This document shows, piece by piece, positions 32,571 to 43,941 of a stretch of DNA of 64,000 nucleotides. The notes under the pieces were generated by a model, which saw nothing but the letters and a program-made list of their open reading frames with translations, did no database searches and was not told where the DNA came from. The first letter of the stretch is position 1. Every line of letters begins with the position of its first letter. The DNA comes from Ehretia macrophylla (lineage: Eukaryota; Streptophyta; Magnoliopsida; Boraginales; Ehretiaceae): assembly GCA_037974665.1 (NCBI GenBank), contig CM075775.1:42558152-42622151 (forward strand), given 5' to 3'. A program made the translations under genes and the position numbers.

Positions 32571-34627
32571 TTACAGTTCTTCTGGAATGTGGATTACTGT
32601 TTCATCTCCACATCCTAATAGAGTTTGAACGACTGAAGCCATTATAGGCCGCTTGTTTCTGTCCTCTTCTATACAGGCTACACCAATTTCAATCAGTGTT
32701 TCAACTTAAATCCTACTATAGTTTCCTTGTAATCTTGGATCCATTGCACTTTCTACCCACGAGGATTTTCCAGACTCGATTTTTCTTTTCATCCTGAGAA
32801 ATTTTGTAAGCACTGCTTCCTGCTCATTGGTGTCATCTAGCACCAAATTCGAAAGCCTTATTCCTCGTACCATCTCCAGGACTACAACTCCATAGCCATA
32901 AACATCAATTTTTGCGGTGATAAGAAGATTCAGAGCCCACTCTGGAGCCATGTAACCTTTCGTTCCTCGAACTCTGGTGACTCCTGAACCAGGGCTACCT
33001 CTTTGCGACAATTTTGCTAAACCAAAATTTGCAATTTTAGGTTGAAATTTACCGTCTAAAAGTATATTTTCTAGCTTGACATCACAATGGATAACCCATT
33101 CTAAGAAATTTGAGGTTGTGAATAAGTGCTTGTCAAGAGATAATTTTTCGACATACTCATAGACCAAGAGCTTGTGTTTCTTTTTTGAACAAAATCCCCA
33201 CATTCTCACAAGATTCATGTGATTGATTCTCCCAATTGTGCTCATTTTTGCCCTGAACTCTTCTTCTGCTTGAAAAATATCTCATAGTCTTTTCACTGCC
33301 ACGATCCTTTTATCTTCCAGCAAGCCCTTATAAACAGCACCATAGCCTCCTTTTCCTAGCTCTTCCTTGAAATTCTTCGTCGCTTTCACGAGTTCTGCAT
33401 AACTAAACCGCTTGAACTGACTCCATATCATGTGATATCCATCCTCGACAGAAGCTGGGACACCATATTTTCTGAACAAAAACCACCAACCTAATACGAA
33501 AAACATACACTCAATAGCTCCTATGGCTGAGGAAAATGAGTAAAGATAAGCCCATCTCACCTTTTTATTAGCCAAGTCGTGCATAGAAGGCGGACCTACT
33601 AGGACTTCTCGTTCGCCAGATCCATATATTGCATGAGAACCATTCAGAATTGCAGGTTCTGATGTTTGCACACTGGTGGGGATTTTTAAGAAAATACATC
33701 TAGGAAAAGATGGAGTCCTGACACCATTAAACAGTTCGCTTTCGTATAACATAGTCCTTCCCCATTAAGCCTGTAGCTAAAAGCCGCACAACGAAAATCA
33801 TCCGAGCAAATTTTCTTACATCCTTCAAATGAAATAGGTTTGCTATAATTGAGATCAAAACCTCAATAGTATGTGTAGAGAACCTCCACAAACTTCACCT
33901 GTTAAGAGTTCAAAGAGCTTAGATTGAACTTTGGCTTCCAGCCTTCACTCCAGTCACTATGACTTCTTACCTCATATCCAGGGGGACAAGAACACCTAGC
34001 ATTTGGGGCATAATCACAAATTGCATTTCTCCCACACACACCGTGAACATTACACGGCTGTCCGATAGCTTGCCATGATATATTCCATAAACCAGTTGAA
34101 TTGATCAAGCTATAGATTCTCGGGTTGCCATCAAAGTCTATTGTCAACCTCATTTTGATCACAGAACCGATATCGGTAGCACTAAAATAGAAGCCATCAC
34201 TTGACTGAAACCTGCCTATACCATCCAAGAGAGCAATTCTACTGCTGTTGTAATTTGTTCTTCCATTTCAGAAGGCATCAAAACCAGGATTAGGCCAATA
34301 AATACTCAAAATTTCATGGCCATCATAGATCAACCTTAAGACATTATCGCTATCCAAAATACAAACTGAAGTAGCCTGATGCATAATTACCTTTTCTCAA
34401 TGAAGATACCAATCTTTTGGTCTTGGTTAAGGCTTGTGAAGGCAAAAGAGTATCGGTAGGATAGTCGAAACTCTGCCAGAGAATTTTCCTTTGCGGATTC
34501 TTCAGGACTAGATTGCCTGTGTCAAGAAGCTCAGCTCGAGCAATATCAGTCGATGTGGTATTAGCCTCCCAGACAATTACTCCATCAACATCTGTCAACA
34601 CCATGGCTCCATTCCCCAGAGTGATAT
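32571..34627 (-). pseudogene. G-type lectin receptor-kinase pseudogene C
   Basis: Colinear with gene A from its stop codon (32571-32573) up to about residue 100, where the Tat-type retrotransposon begins. The rest of the 5' end would lie beyond that element, right of the window. Lesions: stops replacing Gln (about 32706 and 33902) and other residues (33282-33284 after VAVKRL; about 33865; about 34269), three single-base frameshifts (about 33740, 34353, 34615) and an in-frame 72-bp loss that joins two LEW-coding sites (about 33105). Unlike gene A it keeps the kinase lysine codon. Not functional as protein, but its orientation opposite gene B makes a large inverted repeat. Confidence 0.92.
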
Positions 34628-34821
34628 TGACGAGGGGGACCCTGAGTTGAGGTACCATGCCCATTCCGAGCTGAGGCGAGCTAATCCGAGCCAAGCCCAG
34701 CACATTCAGCTAATGCCCAACCTGGATGCTGATTCAACCTCACCCCGACCTAGAAAAACCCTAGCCTGGGCAAACAGCTGTTCTGATGGGACATAAAGCT
34801 GCTGTGAGACCCGACCCCAAA

Positions 34822-35260
34822 TAACGTGTGTTACCTTGATTTACGTGCCATAGACTAAGAATGATATGACTGACCTTGGATTACGTGCCCTGTCTAGGTT
34901 TTCGTGCATGCCTTGTTATTCATGCCTTGACCTAGAATTATATGCCCTAATCCTCGACTTACGTGTCCCGACTTCGAATTGCATACGTTATCTCATTTTG
35001 TGTGCCCTGACCTTGAATTGTACGTTCTAACATAGGTTTAAGAGTCGTACCTCAATTTACGTGCATTGCATTGAATTACGTGCCTTGTATTGGTTTACGT
35101 ACATTTACCTAGGGTTGCGTGCATTTGCATTGGAATCCGTGCATTTATCTTGAAGTACGTGCCTTATCTTGTAGTTCGTGTCTACCCCGTGATTCATGCC
35201 CCGTATTGATTTCGGCGCGTGCCTCGTAGTACGTACCCTAAACCTCAAACTGTGTGCCTA
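34822..35260 (+). promoter_or_regulatory. Degenerate array with seven ACGTG cores in the solo LTR
   Basis: Loose 20-35 bp repeats of the type TTACGTGCCTTGACCTTGAA. ACGTG occurs at about 34824, 34846, 34886, 34963, 35058, 35078 and 35158, with several ACGTA variants between. ACGTG is the core of G-box/ABRE sites bound by plant bZIP and bHLH factors; regulatory use here is inference. Confidence 0.4.
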
Positions 35261-35795
35261 CACGCTAACTAATAAAGAATCCTACACAAAGCACTAGACT
35301 ATTAAATAATCCTACATAATCCACTAACTAATATTATATTCCTAATTCAAATCTCTACAAAACCCACTAACTACAAAATATTCTATTCTACCCAACATTC
35401 TTTTACACCATGTCATGCTTTTCCTCGCACCTATGCACTATTTTACTAATACCCAAGCTCACTTTCTTGTCCCTCTCAACCCACATGCTAAAACAATTGA
35501 AAAGATGCTCAAAAGATGACACAAAATCAGATTTTTCAAAGCTCAAGGCCAACACATAAGCCAATGCTCACAAACAACTCTTCAAACATTCATTTTTCTC
35601 TCAAAACTCTCCCATTCTCTCTCCTTCTCTCTCATTTTCGACCATGGCTGCTCCTTGAGCATTCAAGACTCCTAACAACTCTCTAAGACTCTCCCAAGCT
35701 CGGACATAGCAAGCACAAGCAAGCAACATAGCAAGAAAACTCACACAAAGCTCAAAAACAAGGATTTTGTGCTCATTTGCTAGATCTTCAAAGAG

Positions 35796-37584
35796 GTGAG
35801 GGCTAAAACTTCTTGAAAATCTTTCAAAAACCACATGCATGCCCTTAAATGTCTATCTTTACTTCTGTACTTGAGATATATGTGTGTTCATGAGCTTTTA
35901 TAAACATGCATGGCAAGATTTTTGGCTAGAATGTGATGATAGATGAAATCGTGTATGTGACAGCCTTCTGTCTTGTTGGTACAAGGTGATTTTGACTAGG
36001 TAAATGATGTTGAAAATATGTGAAAATTGGTAGCTAACTAGTCTTGTTAGTTCTGAACATTTTTCACAGATATAGGCCAAAGCTAATTTTGACTCTAAGG
36101 TCCTCAAAATGGCAAATTATTAAAATGTGTCCAAATCTGGAAAGTCTGGAAAATGAAGCAGGTTTTGGCAGTTTCACTGACCATGTAGAACGAACCAGTT
36201 TTGACTTAGTAAATGACATCCAAAATGCATAAAATTTGGTATTCTAATAGATTTTTCAGGTTTGGACATTTTTGTCAGAAATGGACTAAGGCTAAATCTG
36301 ACCCTAAGGCCCTAAAAAACGACAAGTATTGAAATGTGTGCAAATCTAGACAGTTTTGCGTAGTCTCACTGTTTTGGCTATAACTCTTGAACCCGAACTC
36401 CAAATGATGCGAGGTTTGTTTCTGAATTTAGTTCACTTCTTAAGATTTAATTTGAAATCTTGTTCACTAGAATTGGAGATTGTTTTCTTGTCTCAATGAT
36501 TGTGAGAAAACAGTCCATTGCAGTGAGGATTTCACCTAGTGATATGCTTAGAAAAATTATTGTAGCTTCTCTTGTTGTATTAAATGCTTGGGATTGTGGC
36601 ATTTGGATGTTGTGTGGACTGTTTTGAATACTTGAGGGTATTTGAATTAATCAATGCATGGCTTGAGTTTAATTACGAGATAACTTGGGGCATAATCGCA
36701 CGGGTAAACACGAATTGAAACCCTAGTGATTAGGTAAATTCGCTAAGTGTTGATCCTATGAATATCGTGTTTAATTATGTAATTAGTAGGCTGCCCGTAG
36801 TTGCCCTTGTAGCCTTAAATGTGATTTCGATGATTACATGTTGACAAGTAGGCCTTTCTTACACCCGGTTTTACATAGATGTCGTTGCATGTTGAATAAT
36901 CTTGTTATTTGATTACGTGAACTTCGAAATGAGTTATATGACTTGATTTACATGCGTTACATGGCTGCCCGTTTAATATTCATATAAGTCCATGTGCTTT
37001 TCAAGTGAAATTACTTGTCATGTCGTGCCTCGCGTGTTTACTTGTCAATGTACAATCTTATGACTGCTCGGAGGCAACCTACTTTGTTGTCCTCCTAATG
37101 TGATATATTAAATGTCATAAATGTGCATTGCATACAAGGTTGCAACCTTTCATTCTGGTGTGGTAGCGTTCACGCACACCTGGCGGCATCGGGCTTGCCG
37201 GTGCAACCGTGACTACCATTGTCCAATTCCCTCTCTCGCTTGGGGGCTAGACTTTCTCGAAGAGTTGGGTAATAGGATTTCGGGGTACATCCGGAGTACA
37301 CCCATTTGGCGTGATAAGGGGATGATTTGAAGCCGGCTGCAACAACTGATACTGGAATCGAACTGAGAGCAAAAGCTCACCGTATTCTTTTTACTATGTG
37401 TATAAGTACTCTCGCTTGGAATTGCGTCCTTTTACTGTTATATTATATTATGTACTTGCTTGTGATACATATCATGCTTGCAAAAAGGGTTTTCATAAGT
37501 TGAACCGGAAAATGAGTTTCAAAACTTATTTCTCGTTCCCCCTCGCTGAGTTCATAAGGACTCACTCTCTTTTATCATCTCAGG
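35796..37584 (+). other. Predicted LTR intron (solo LTR) with hairpin
   Basis: Donor AAGAG|GTGAGGG at 35795/35796 and acceptor ATCTCAG|GTG at 37584/37585. The hairpin GAGTTC/GGACTC with loop ATAA is at 37548-37563, preceded by CCCTCGCT and followed by ACTC. This is the same arrangement as in LARD-1, with a different stem sequence. Confidence 0.4.
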
Positions 37585-38560
37585 TGAAAAAGACCAGGAA
37601 CAGGTACACGAGGACAATGTGCCTTTTGATGATTCCTTGGAATGATTGCTTATCCTACGTGCCTTTCTTGATAGTGGCTGTTTTGTAAACATTGTGTTTG
37701 CTTTGAAGAATATTTATTTTGTTGATGTAAATGACCCCGTTGTAATTTGGGTCTAATTTTGGATTGTACTATCTATAACCGGACGAACTCCTTATTTGGT
37801 TATTGTTTTATTGTCTTGATTAGTAGTTATCATAGGGGTTTAAACCACTAGGTGAATAATCAACAAAGTTAACTCTATCCAATTCCACTTAGGTACTAAT
37901 TCGTAAGCTAAAGGATAATAGTTACGTGCATGATAAGGGTAAATTGAAAAATAAACGGGACATAGTTATCATGCTAGGTTATTAGTCAAACGAGGCTTCG
38001 AGATAATTAGTAGGCATATCTATTGATAACAAAATAGGAAATTTTAGTTGGAATTGAATCGATGATTAAAGGTTTTGAGGCGTTTTAGAAAATAGGTCAA
38101 ACTAAAGGTCTTAAATATAGCCGTCATACTGCCGGATTTTTAGAAAATCTTTTGGAATTCTAAATCAACGTTAAGTATTAATCGTAAGAAATGACCAAAT
38201 CGTACAAATAGCATAGAAGAATTAGGTCATTCCCTAGTCTAGCCTCCATAGGTCGGGTTGGGGCATGACAGCTGCACTGCATTAAATGCTGTCAGGTCCG
38301 AATTTAGTATATATAGAGCTCCACCCCTTCATTTCTGAGGTAACTCGTCATTAAATACTCTCAACTACTTCTCTAGCTTGGACATACTAATCATTCACAC
38401 ACCCGAGGGGAAAATTCGGGTCATCACCCTGCTTTTTCCTTCATTTTCCTTGTGCAGGTCAGGTAGTCGACCCGAAAATATAGGTCAAGAAGCCGACCCA
38501 GATTTCCTGCTCGGCAGAAGTAGCTCCCGACCTCAACGTTGAGATTCCGACCTCGACAGT

Positions 38561-38580
38561 TTGGCACCGTCTGTGAGAAA
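38561..38580 (+). promoter_or_regulatory. Tat element primer-binding region
   Basis: TTGGCACCGTCTGTGAGAAA begins two bases after the 5' LTR. It is close to the conserved stretch found at this place in plant Tat elements; the tRNA is not assigned. Confidence 0.6.
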
Positions 38581-38624
38581 GAGTTCTTTCTATCACTATT
38601 TTCACCACTCATTGAGAAACCATC

Positions 38625-39683
38625 ATGGTACAAACGAGAAGCCACAGCGCATCGGTAGAGGATTCGCCCAACCCTGATGGGGACCTCGAAACCATGCAGG
38701 TGCCTAGCCAAAACCCAACCCAAGCCGACGTTGGAACAAGCCAACGTATACACTTAGCCACTCAAACCAATTCTATGACAGATGGAGACCTCAACTCCAG
38801 CCTGTCACCAGAGATAAGGATGATGCTGAGGATGTTTGAGGAACTTAAGGAGCAGGTAGCCCGGCTAGTTGGGGACCCCCTGACTTGGCAAGCAGCTACG
38901 CCGCAGCCCGCGCGTTCATAGTTCCGCATCCCAGCCCTAAGACAAAAATGGATGCAAGACGAAGAGGGCTTTCTAGAGCCAGGGACGGGACCCCAGGAGG
39001 AGAGAGGTAAAAGGGCGGCTCAAGCTGACCCCGAGCAGGCCAAGACCGCAGCTGCCATAGCCAAGGTCATTAACTAGCTCGGCGTAAGCCCACTCTCGCC
39101 CGAGGTACTAGCCACGTCGCTACCTACCGGCAACCGGATGCCCAACCTAGCAGTCTACAACAGGGACGGCGACCCAGCCAGCCACTTGCTCAACTCTGAC
39201 CACCACATGACTCTGCACGACATGTCTGACCTCATGAAGATGAAGACATTCCCGATCACCCTGGTTGGCAATGCCTTGGACTGGTTCTAAAAACTTCATC
39301 TCGGTTCTATTGCAAGTTTTTATCAGCTGGCTGAGGCTTTTCTATCCCGCTTCGCGGGAAGCTGACGCGCCACCCGCCACACTTTTACATTGCTGTTGGT
39401 GAAACAGCATAGAGGGAAAAGTTTGAGGGCTTACACAGCTAGATTCAATGAAGAGTCCCTCAGAATACCCAACCTGCAGGACTCCATGGTGTTGATGGCT
39501 TACCAGAGTGGGCTCAGGTCAGGCCCCCTTACATCCTCCTTGGCCATCGACCCCGTGGATACTGTAGCCGAGCTGATGGTACGAGCAGAAAGGTACATAC
39601 ACTCGGAAGAAATCCACCAGGTAAAGAGGGATGATGACAAGGAGAAGGAAGCTAGTAAGAAGGGAGAGACCTCCCGAGCCTAA
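38625..39683 (+). pseudogene. Tat element gag, broken
   Basis: The N-terminal part (38625-38918, MVQTRSHSAS..) ends at a stop. The capsid-like core follows in pieces, with PASHL, NALDWF then a stop, FLSRFAGS then a stop, and a clean stretch at 39390-39683 (SLRAYTARFNEE, YQSGLRSGPL, RAERYIHSEE). These are typical Tat gag motifs for particle assembly. At least four stops or frame changes interrupt it. Confidence 0.8.
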
Positions 39684-41332
39684 CCTGGGGGTAAAGTCCA
39701 AAACGACCGAGGTAAGCAGCCTCATCAGCCAAAGCAGAACCCCCGGTTCACCATGTTCACTCCTCTTAATACCATAAGAGAGTATATCCTGATGGAGATC
39801 TAGCACTAGAACTACCTGCCTCCAGCTCCAAAGATAAAAGGCCGACTTGAGAAGCGTAATAGAACCAAATATTGCCGCTACCATATGGACTACATCTATA
39901 CCACCAAAGAGTACAAAGACTTGAAACAGGAGATCGAGACACTGATAGCTCGAGGTCATCTCCGGAGGTACGTAGATCAATAGCCGACCCAAAATCACGA
40001 TCACAGAGATAGAGAGAGGAGTCCACCCAGGCGCTAGGTTAGGGGTGGATGTTTGGCTGTGATTGAGACCATCGCAGGAGGATTGGCGTTAGATGGGGAG
40101 ACCTCGGCAGGCAGGAAGGGTTATGTTCGGGCTGGGAGGGAGTACGGACCGGCGCGGGGTCCGATCTCGGAGATAAAGGAGCTCACCTTCTCCTCAAAAG
40201 ACTTGGAGGGGGTGATATTGTCCCATGACGACCCACTGGTAATCAGTGCTGAAATAGCCAACTTCACCGTGAAGAGGCTGATGGTGGATACTGGGAGCTC
40301 GGAAGAAGTCCTATTCTTGAAAGCATTTGAGCAAATAGGGCTAGACAGGAGCCGACTCAGGCTGTGATGGATTGCACTTTAACTGGTTTCACCGAACAAG
40401 CCCACCGAGCTGAAGAGGTCATCAACCTCCCACTGAAGCTGGAAGATGAAGATAAGCGAGTTTCGATGCAAGCCAACTTTATTGTGATGGATTGCAATTC
40501 CACCTACAATGGGATCTTAGGTTGGGTGGCACTCAATCATTTCAGGGCCGTCCCTTCAACTTATTACCAAGCCCTAAAATTCCCGACCCCAGGCGGCACG
40601 GCCACCATCCGCGGAGCCCAGTTTTCAGCTCGGAAATGTTATGAAAACTCCATCCGCCCCAAATATCAGGTTGGATGGGGACCAAATTTGCCCGATGAGA
40701 AGAGGGATGCGAATAGGGGAAGCCCAGCTAAAAACCTTCAAGAGGTGGAGCTCTCCGACGAGACGAAGAGAGAAAAAATCATAAGTGAACTCTTTGCCGA
40801 CCTCAAGAAAGGTATAAGCCAATTTCTCCTGAAAAATGAACACATATTTGCATGGTCTGCCTCTGACATGATAGGTATTGACCGGAGAGTGATTGAGCAT
40901 CACCTGAATGCCGACTTGAATCATTATCCGGTGAAGCAGAGGCGCAGACACTTCCACTATGATAAGTAACAAATCATAGCAGAAGAGGTGGACAAATTGG
41001 TGGACGCCGGCCACATAAAGGAAATCCAGTACCCAACCTGGTTATCCAACGTGGTGCTGGTGACCAAGTCCTCGGGTGGATAGAGATTGTGTATTGACTT
41101 TACCGACCTCAATAAAGCCTACCCTAAGGACTGCTTTTCCCTACCTCGAATTGATCAGATGGTGGATGCCACCTCCGGATTCGAGCTACTCTATTTCATG
41201 GATGCCTTCAAAGGCTATAACCAAATCAAGATGGCTCCTGGAGATAAAGAGAAGACTGTCTTCACCACCCATAAATGTCTCTATTACTATGAGGTCATGC
41301 CTTTTGGCCTCAAGAATGCTGGAGCTACCTAC
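39684..41332 (+). pseudogene. Tat element nucleocapsid-like region, protease and reverse transcriptase (N part)
   Basis: 39840-39980 reads KYCRYHMDYIYTT..EIETLIARGHLRRYV, the degenerate nucleocapsid-type segment of Tat elements. The protease is at 40260-40330 (LMVDTGSSEEVLF, active-site D-T-G). A GILGWVALNHFRAVPSTYY segment follows at 40509-40566. Reverse transcriptase starts near 40900, with stops at 40967-40969 and 41081-41083, and continues CIDFTDLNKAYPKDCF and MPFGLKNAGATY up to 41332, where LARD-2 is inserted after the TAC codon. Confidence 0.82.
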
Positions 41333-43923
41333 TGTAACACCCCGATCCCTCACGAGACCGGGAGTTCAATCAATCAATCTAATCACAACCCAAATCCAAA
41401 CCCGGGCATAATTCTCAGGGAAAACGGACGGAGTCTCCCCTGTATCTAGGCAAAAAGTAAACCTGCGATAGCATATAAGTGGACCAATACTATGTCCAAA
41501 CATTCAAACAACTCAAGGCCACCCGAGCCTTGTTCTCAACAAGCAATCACAAGCAAATATACATTTCCAATTTACAGACTAACCTACCTCTTCACATCTT
41601 TTACAATTACATTCATGCTTGACAATTAGACCATTCTAACTTATTGCATAAAATAGACTATCATACAATTCTAACTCTTTTCCCTTTGGACATTACAAAC
41701 ATGCATTAAAGTTAAGCTATACTAACTAGATACATAATCTAACTTATCAAACCACTTCAATAATCTAATGAAACTTAAATTACATTCCTTTTTACATTAA
41801 ATACATACAATACAGGGAAGCATACATCTTTACAACTTCGACAACTCAAGCCACATAGGCACGCAAGACAACTCTTCAAGCACGAACTTTCACGAAATCA
41901 CGAACTTTACAGCTAACATGACATTTTCTGAAATGTGGTGGTGAGGAGTGAGTATACACAACACGGATACTCAGTGAGGGCGAGACATATATCGAGGTGG
42001 AGAGAATGAAGATCGTGCAATGCAAATAGGTACAGTTAAGCATTACAATCAATAAAAAGGCATTCAATATAAACAACAATACAATAAACAATTAAAGAAA
42101 GCATTAACACAACTAATCAAAGCTATACCACACTTTGAAGGTCAGGGTTCACTCATACGAGCAATGTACCATTTCATGAGCGATACATCAATCTCAAGCT
42201 TGATGTTGACAATGATGACAATAAGCGCGCAACCACCTTATAACTTCAGTTTGGAATACCCCGGAAGTATCCATCAATTCTACAACCCAAATCTCCCTGG
42301 GAGGCAACCCAAGCGAGAAAAGGGAATAGGACACGGAGCTAGAGCAACCAACACTGGCAACTCGAGGCTACCCAGAGAGGCCCATCACTCACGCGCCTGA
42401 TACTATGCAATGCAAGACACGATACAAGGCGATAAACGAGCGATAGTACAACAATGCAGATTAGAGGCGATAAACGAGATATCAAACATTATCAACAATT
42501 GATATACAAATTCAATCATAATCAACATTAACAAGCATAACAAGCATTATTAAGCATTCTATAGGCAGTACACTATGTAAACACACAAAATCACAAAATG
42601 ACCCCAACTTTCAAAACGCTACTACTTCCAAACGAGCCACGAGTTTTGGAAACCGACTTCACCAATCCTCCTAGGTCACCACAAGGCACGTCTAAAGACC
42701 CCGAGACCCTACTTAACCCTAGAATTCACGCAAAGCCTCGATTTCTCCCTTTGCTCGTTTGAACTACCGCTACCCTAACCAAACACCCAACCAACGCCAT
42801 AATCACACCAAAAGAGCTTCCATGGCCTCCCGAGACAATGCCATCACACAAAACGATAAAATGCCAACTTGAGCTAAATGACCCCAACTTTTACTAAGCC
42901 ATTTTTCTCCGTTTTTTCATTACACAATCCAATTAAACCACACATTTAGGCATTCTAGAATATCTAGCACCTTCCTACATCAACAGAACGTATAACGGAG
43001 CAACTTCATCGAAACGGGAGTTTACTATTCATAATTTACTATTCAATTAACAATTTATATTTCAATTTCGATATTCAACCGTAGAAAATGTTAAAAAGCT
43101 ATAAATACATGTTCTACGATTGCTAGGGAACATTTTTTAAGCCTCAAAGCGATCAAAATAACATTCAACGGATAAAATCCAAAAATTAAAGTTAACACAT
43201 AAAACATTCAAATGCGCAAATAAACATGAAACCCTCACCTTAGACGCTCCTAGACGCTAGGAAAACCACGCTGAATGACTCAGAAACCACCCCGTGCAAG
43301 CTCACGCGAAGATTTGAAGTTTGAAGTTGAAATGTTTTTTTTTCTTTTTCCTCCATGGTTTCGGCCTGCTCACAGTTTTTTCAGCTTTGTTTTTTCATTT
43401 TTTTGCCTTCTAAATTGCTTAATAAAAGATGGAAATGGTCAAAGGTCAAGCCCCTTGGTCAAACTAACTTAAGTTCGTCAATTTGCCTATTTTTATGAAT
43501 TTTAAAGCTATAACAACCATCACCAAATTAATTCTAGCTAACAACAAATAAAATATAAAATTTAAGACACCAAAATACTAGTTTTCACTATTTGATGAGG
43601 ACTAGAAGTCATTTCTTAACTATCGCTCTCGATATGCTATGCACTTCGTGACAATAAAAGAATAAGAATTAAATCTAAAAGAATTTAAGAAAATATAATT
43701 TTCGAAAAGTAACATAGTTTAAAATTTACTCCGACTCGGAGCTACTTTTCATTTAATTGAAAACCGAGCATTAAAATGCAAGAAAATTAAAACCGATTAA
43801 CAAAATATGAAAATGAAGCTACAAATGAATGTTTAACTAAAATAAACACATAATTCAATGGTAACATTTAAGATGCCACTTAATCAAATGCAATTAAATG
43901 CATGCCGGGTTCGGGTTATCACA
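41333..43923 (-). repeat. LARD-2 3' LTR
   Basis: On the minus strand the predicted LTR intron spans 43238 down to 41928 (1311 nt). Its acceptor here reads CAG|AA rather than CAG|GA, a change not present in the other LTR. The hairpin is at 41950-41972 with one stem mismatch (GAGTATCC/GTATACTC). Confidence 0.9.
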
Positions 43924-43941
43924 TCCTTCCCCCCTTAAAAC
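43924..43941 (-). promoter_or_regulatory. LARD-2 polypurine tract
   Basis: The complement of TCCTTCCCCCCTTAAAAC, directly before the 3' LTR on the minus strand. Confidence 0.85.

Larger units (their letters stand above)
34803..38270 (+). repeat. Solo LTR, 3468 bp, of a long-LTR gypsy family
   Basis: TGTGAGACCCGACCCC..GGTTGGGGCATGACA with a perfect target duplication GCTGC (34798-34802 and 38271-38275). No primer-binding site or second LTR lies inside, so it is a solo LTR left by LTR-LTR recombination. The 37120-37330 module (TGGTAGCGT, GGCGGCATCGGGCTTG, ACATCCGGAGTA) is shared with the LTR at 62312-64000 and, more distantly, with the LARD and Tekay-like LTRs. Frames inside (for example 35601-35840) are not genes. 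Confidence 0.88.
34628..38558 (+). repeat. Tat element 5' LTR (about 458 bp once the solo LTR is removed)
   Basis: The LTR consists of 34628-34802 plus 38276-38558, split by the solo LTR. TATATATAGAGC at about 38310-38322 is a likely TATA box. The bases GATAT (34623-34627) directly outside are the expected target duplication. Confidence 0.75.

Noticed and set aside
35601-35840. 79-residue minus-strand frame in the solo LTR
   Set aside because: Lies within LTR leader-like sequence across the predicted splice donor; no recognisable domain.
34628-38558. A single 3.9-kb LTR of the Tat element
   Set aside because: The perfect GCTGC duplication and TG..CA ends at 34803 and 38270 show that a separate solo LTR is inserted in a short Tat LTR.
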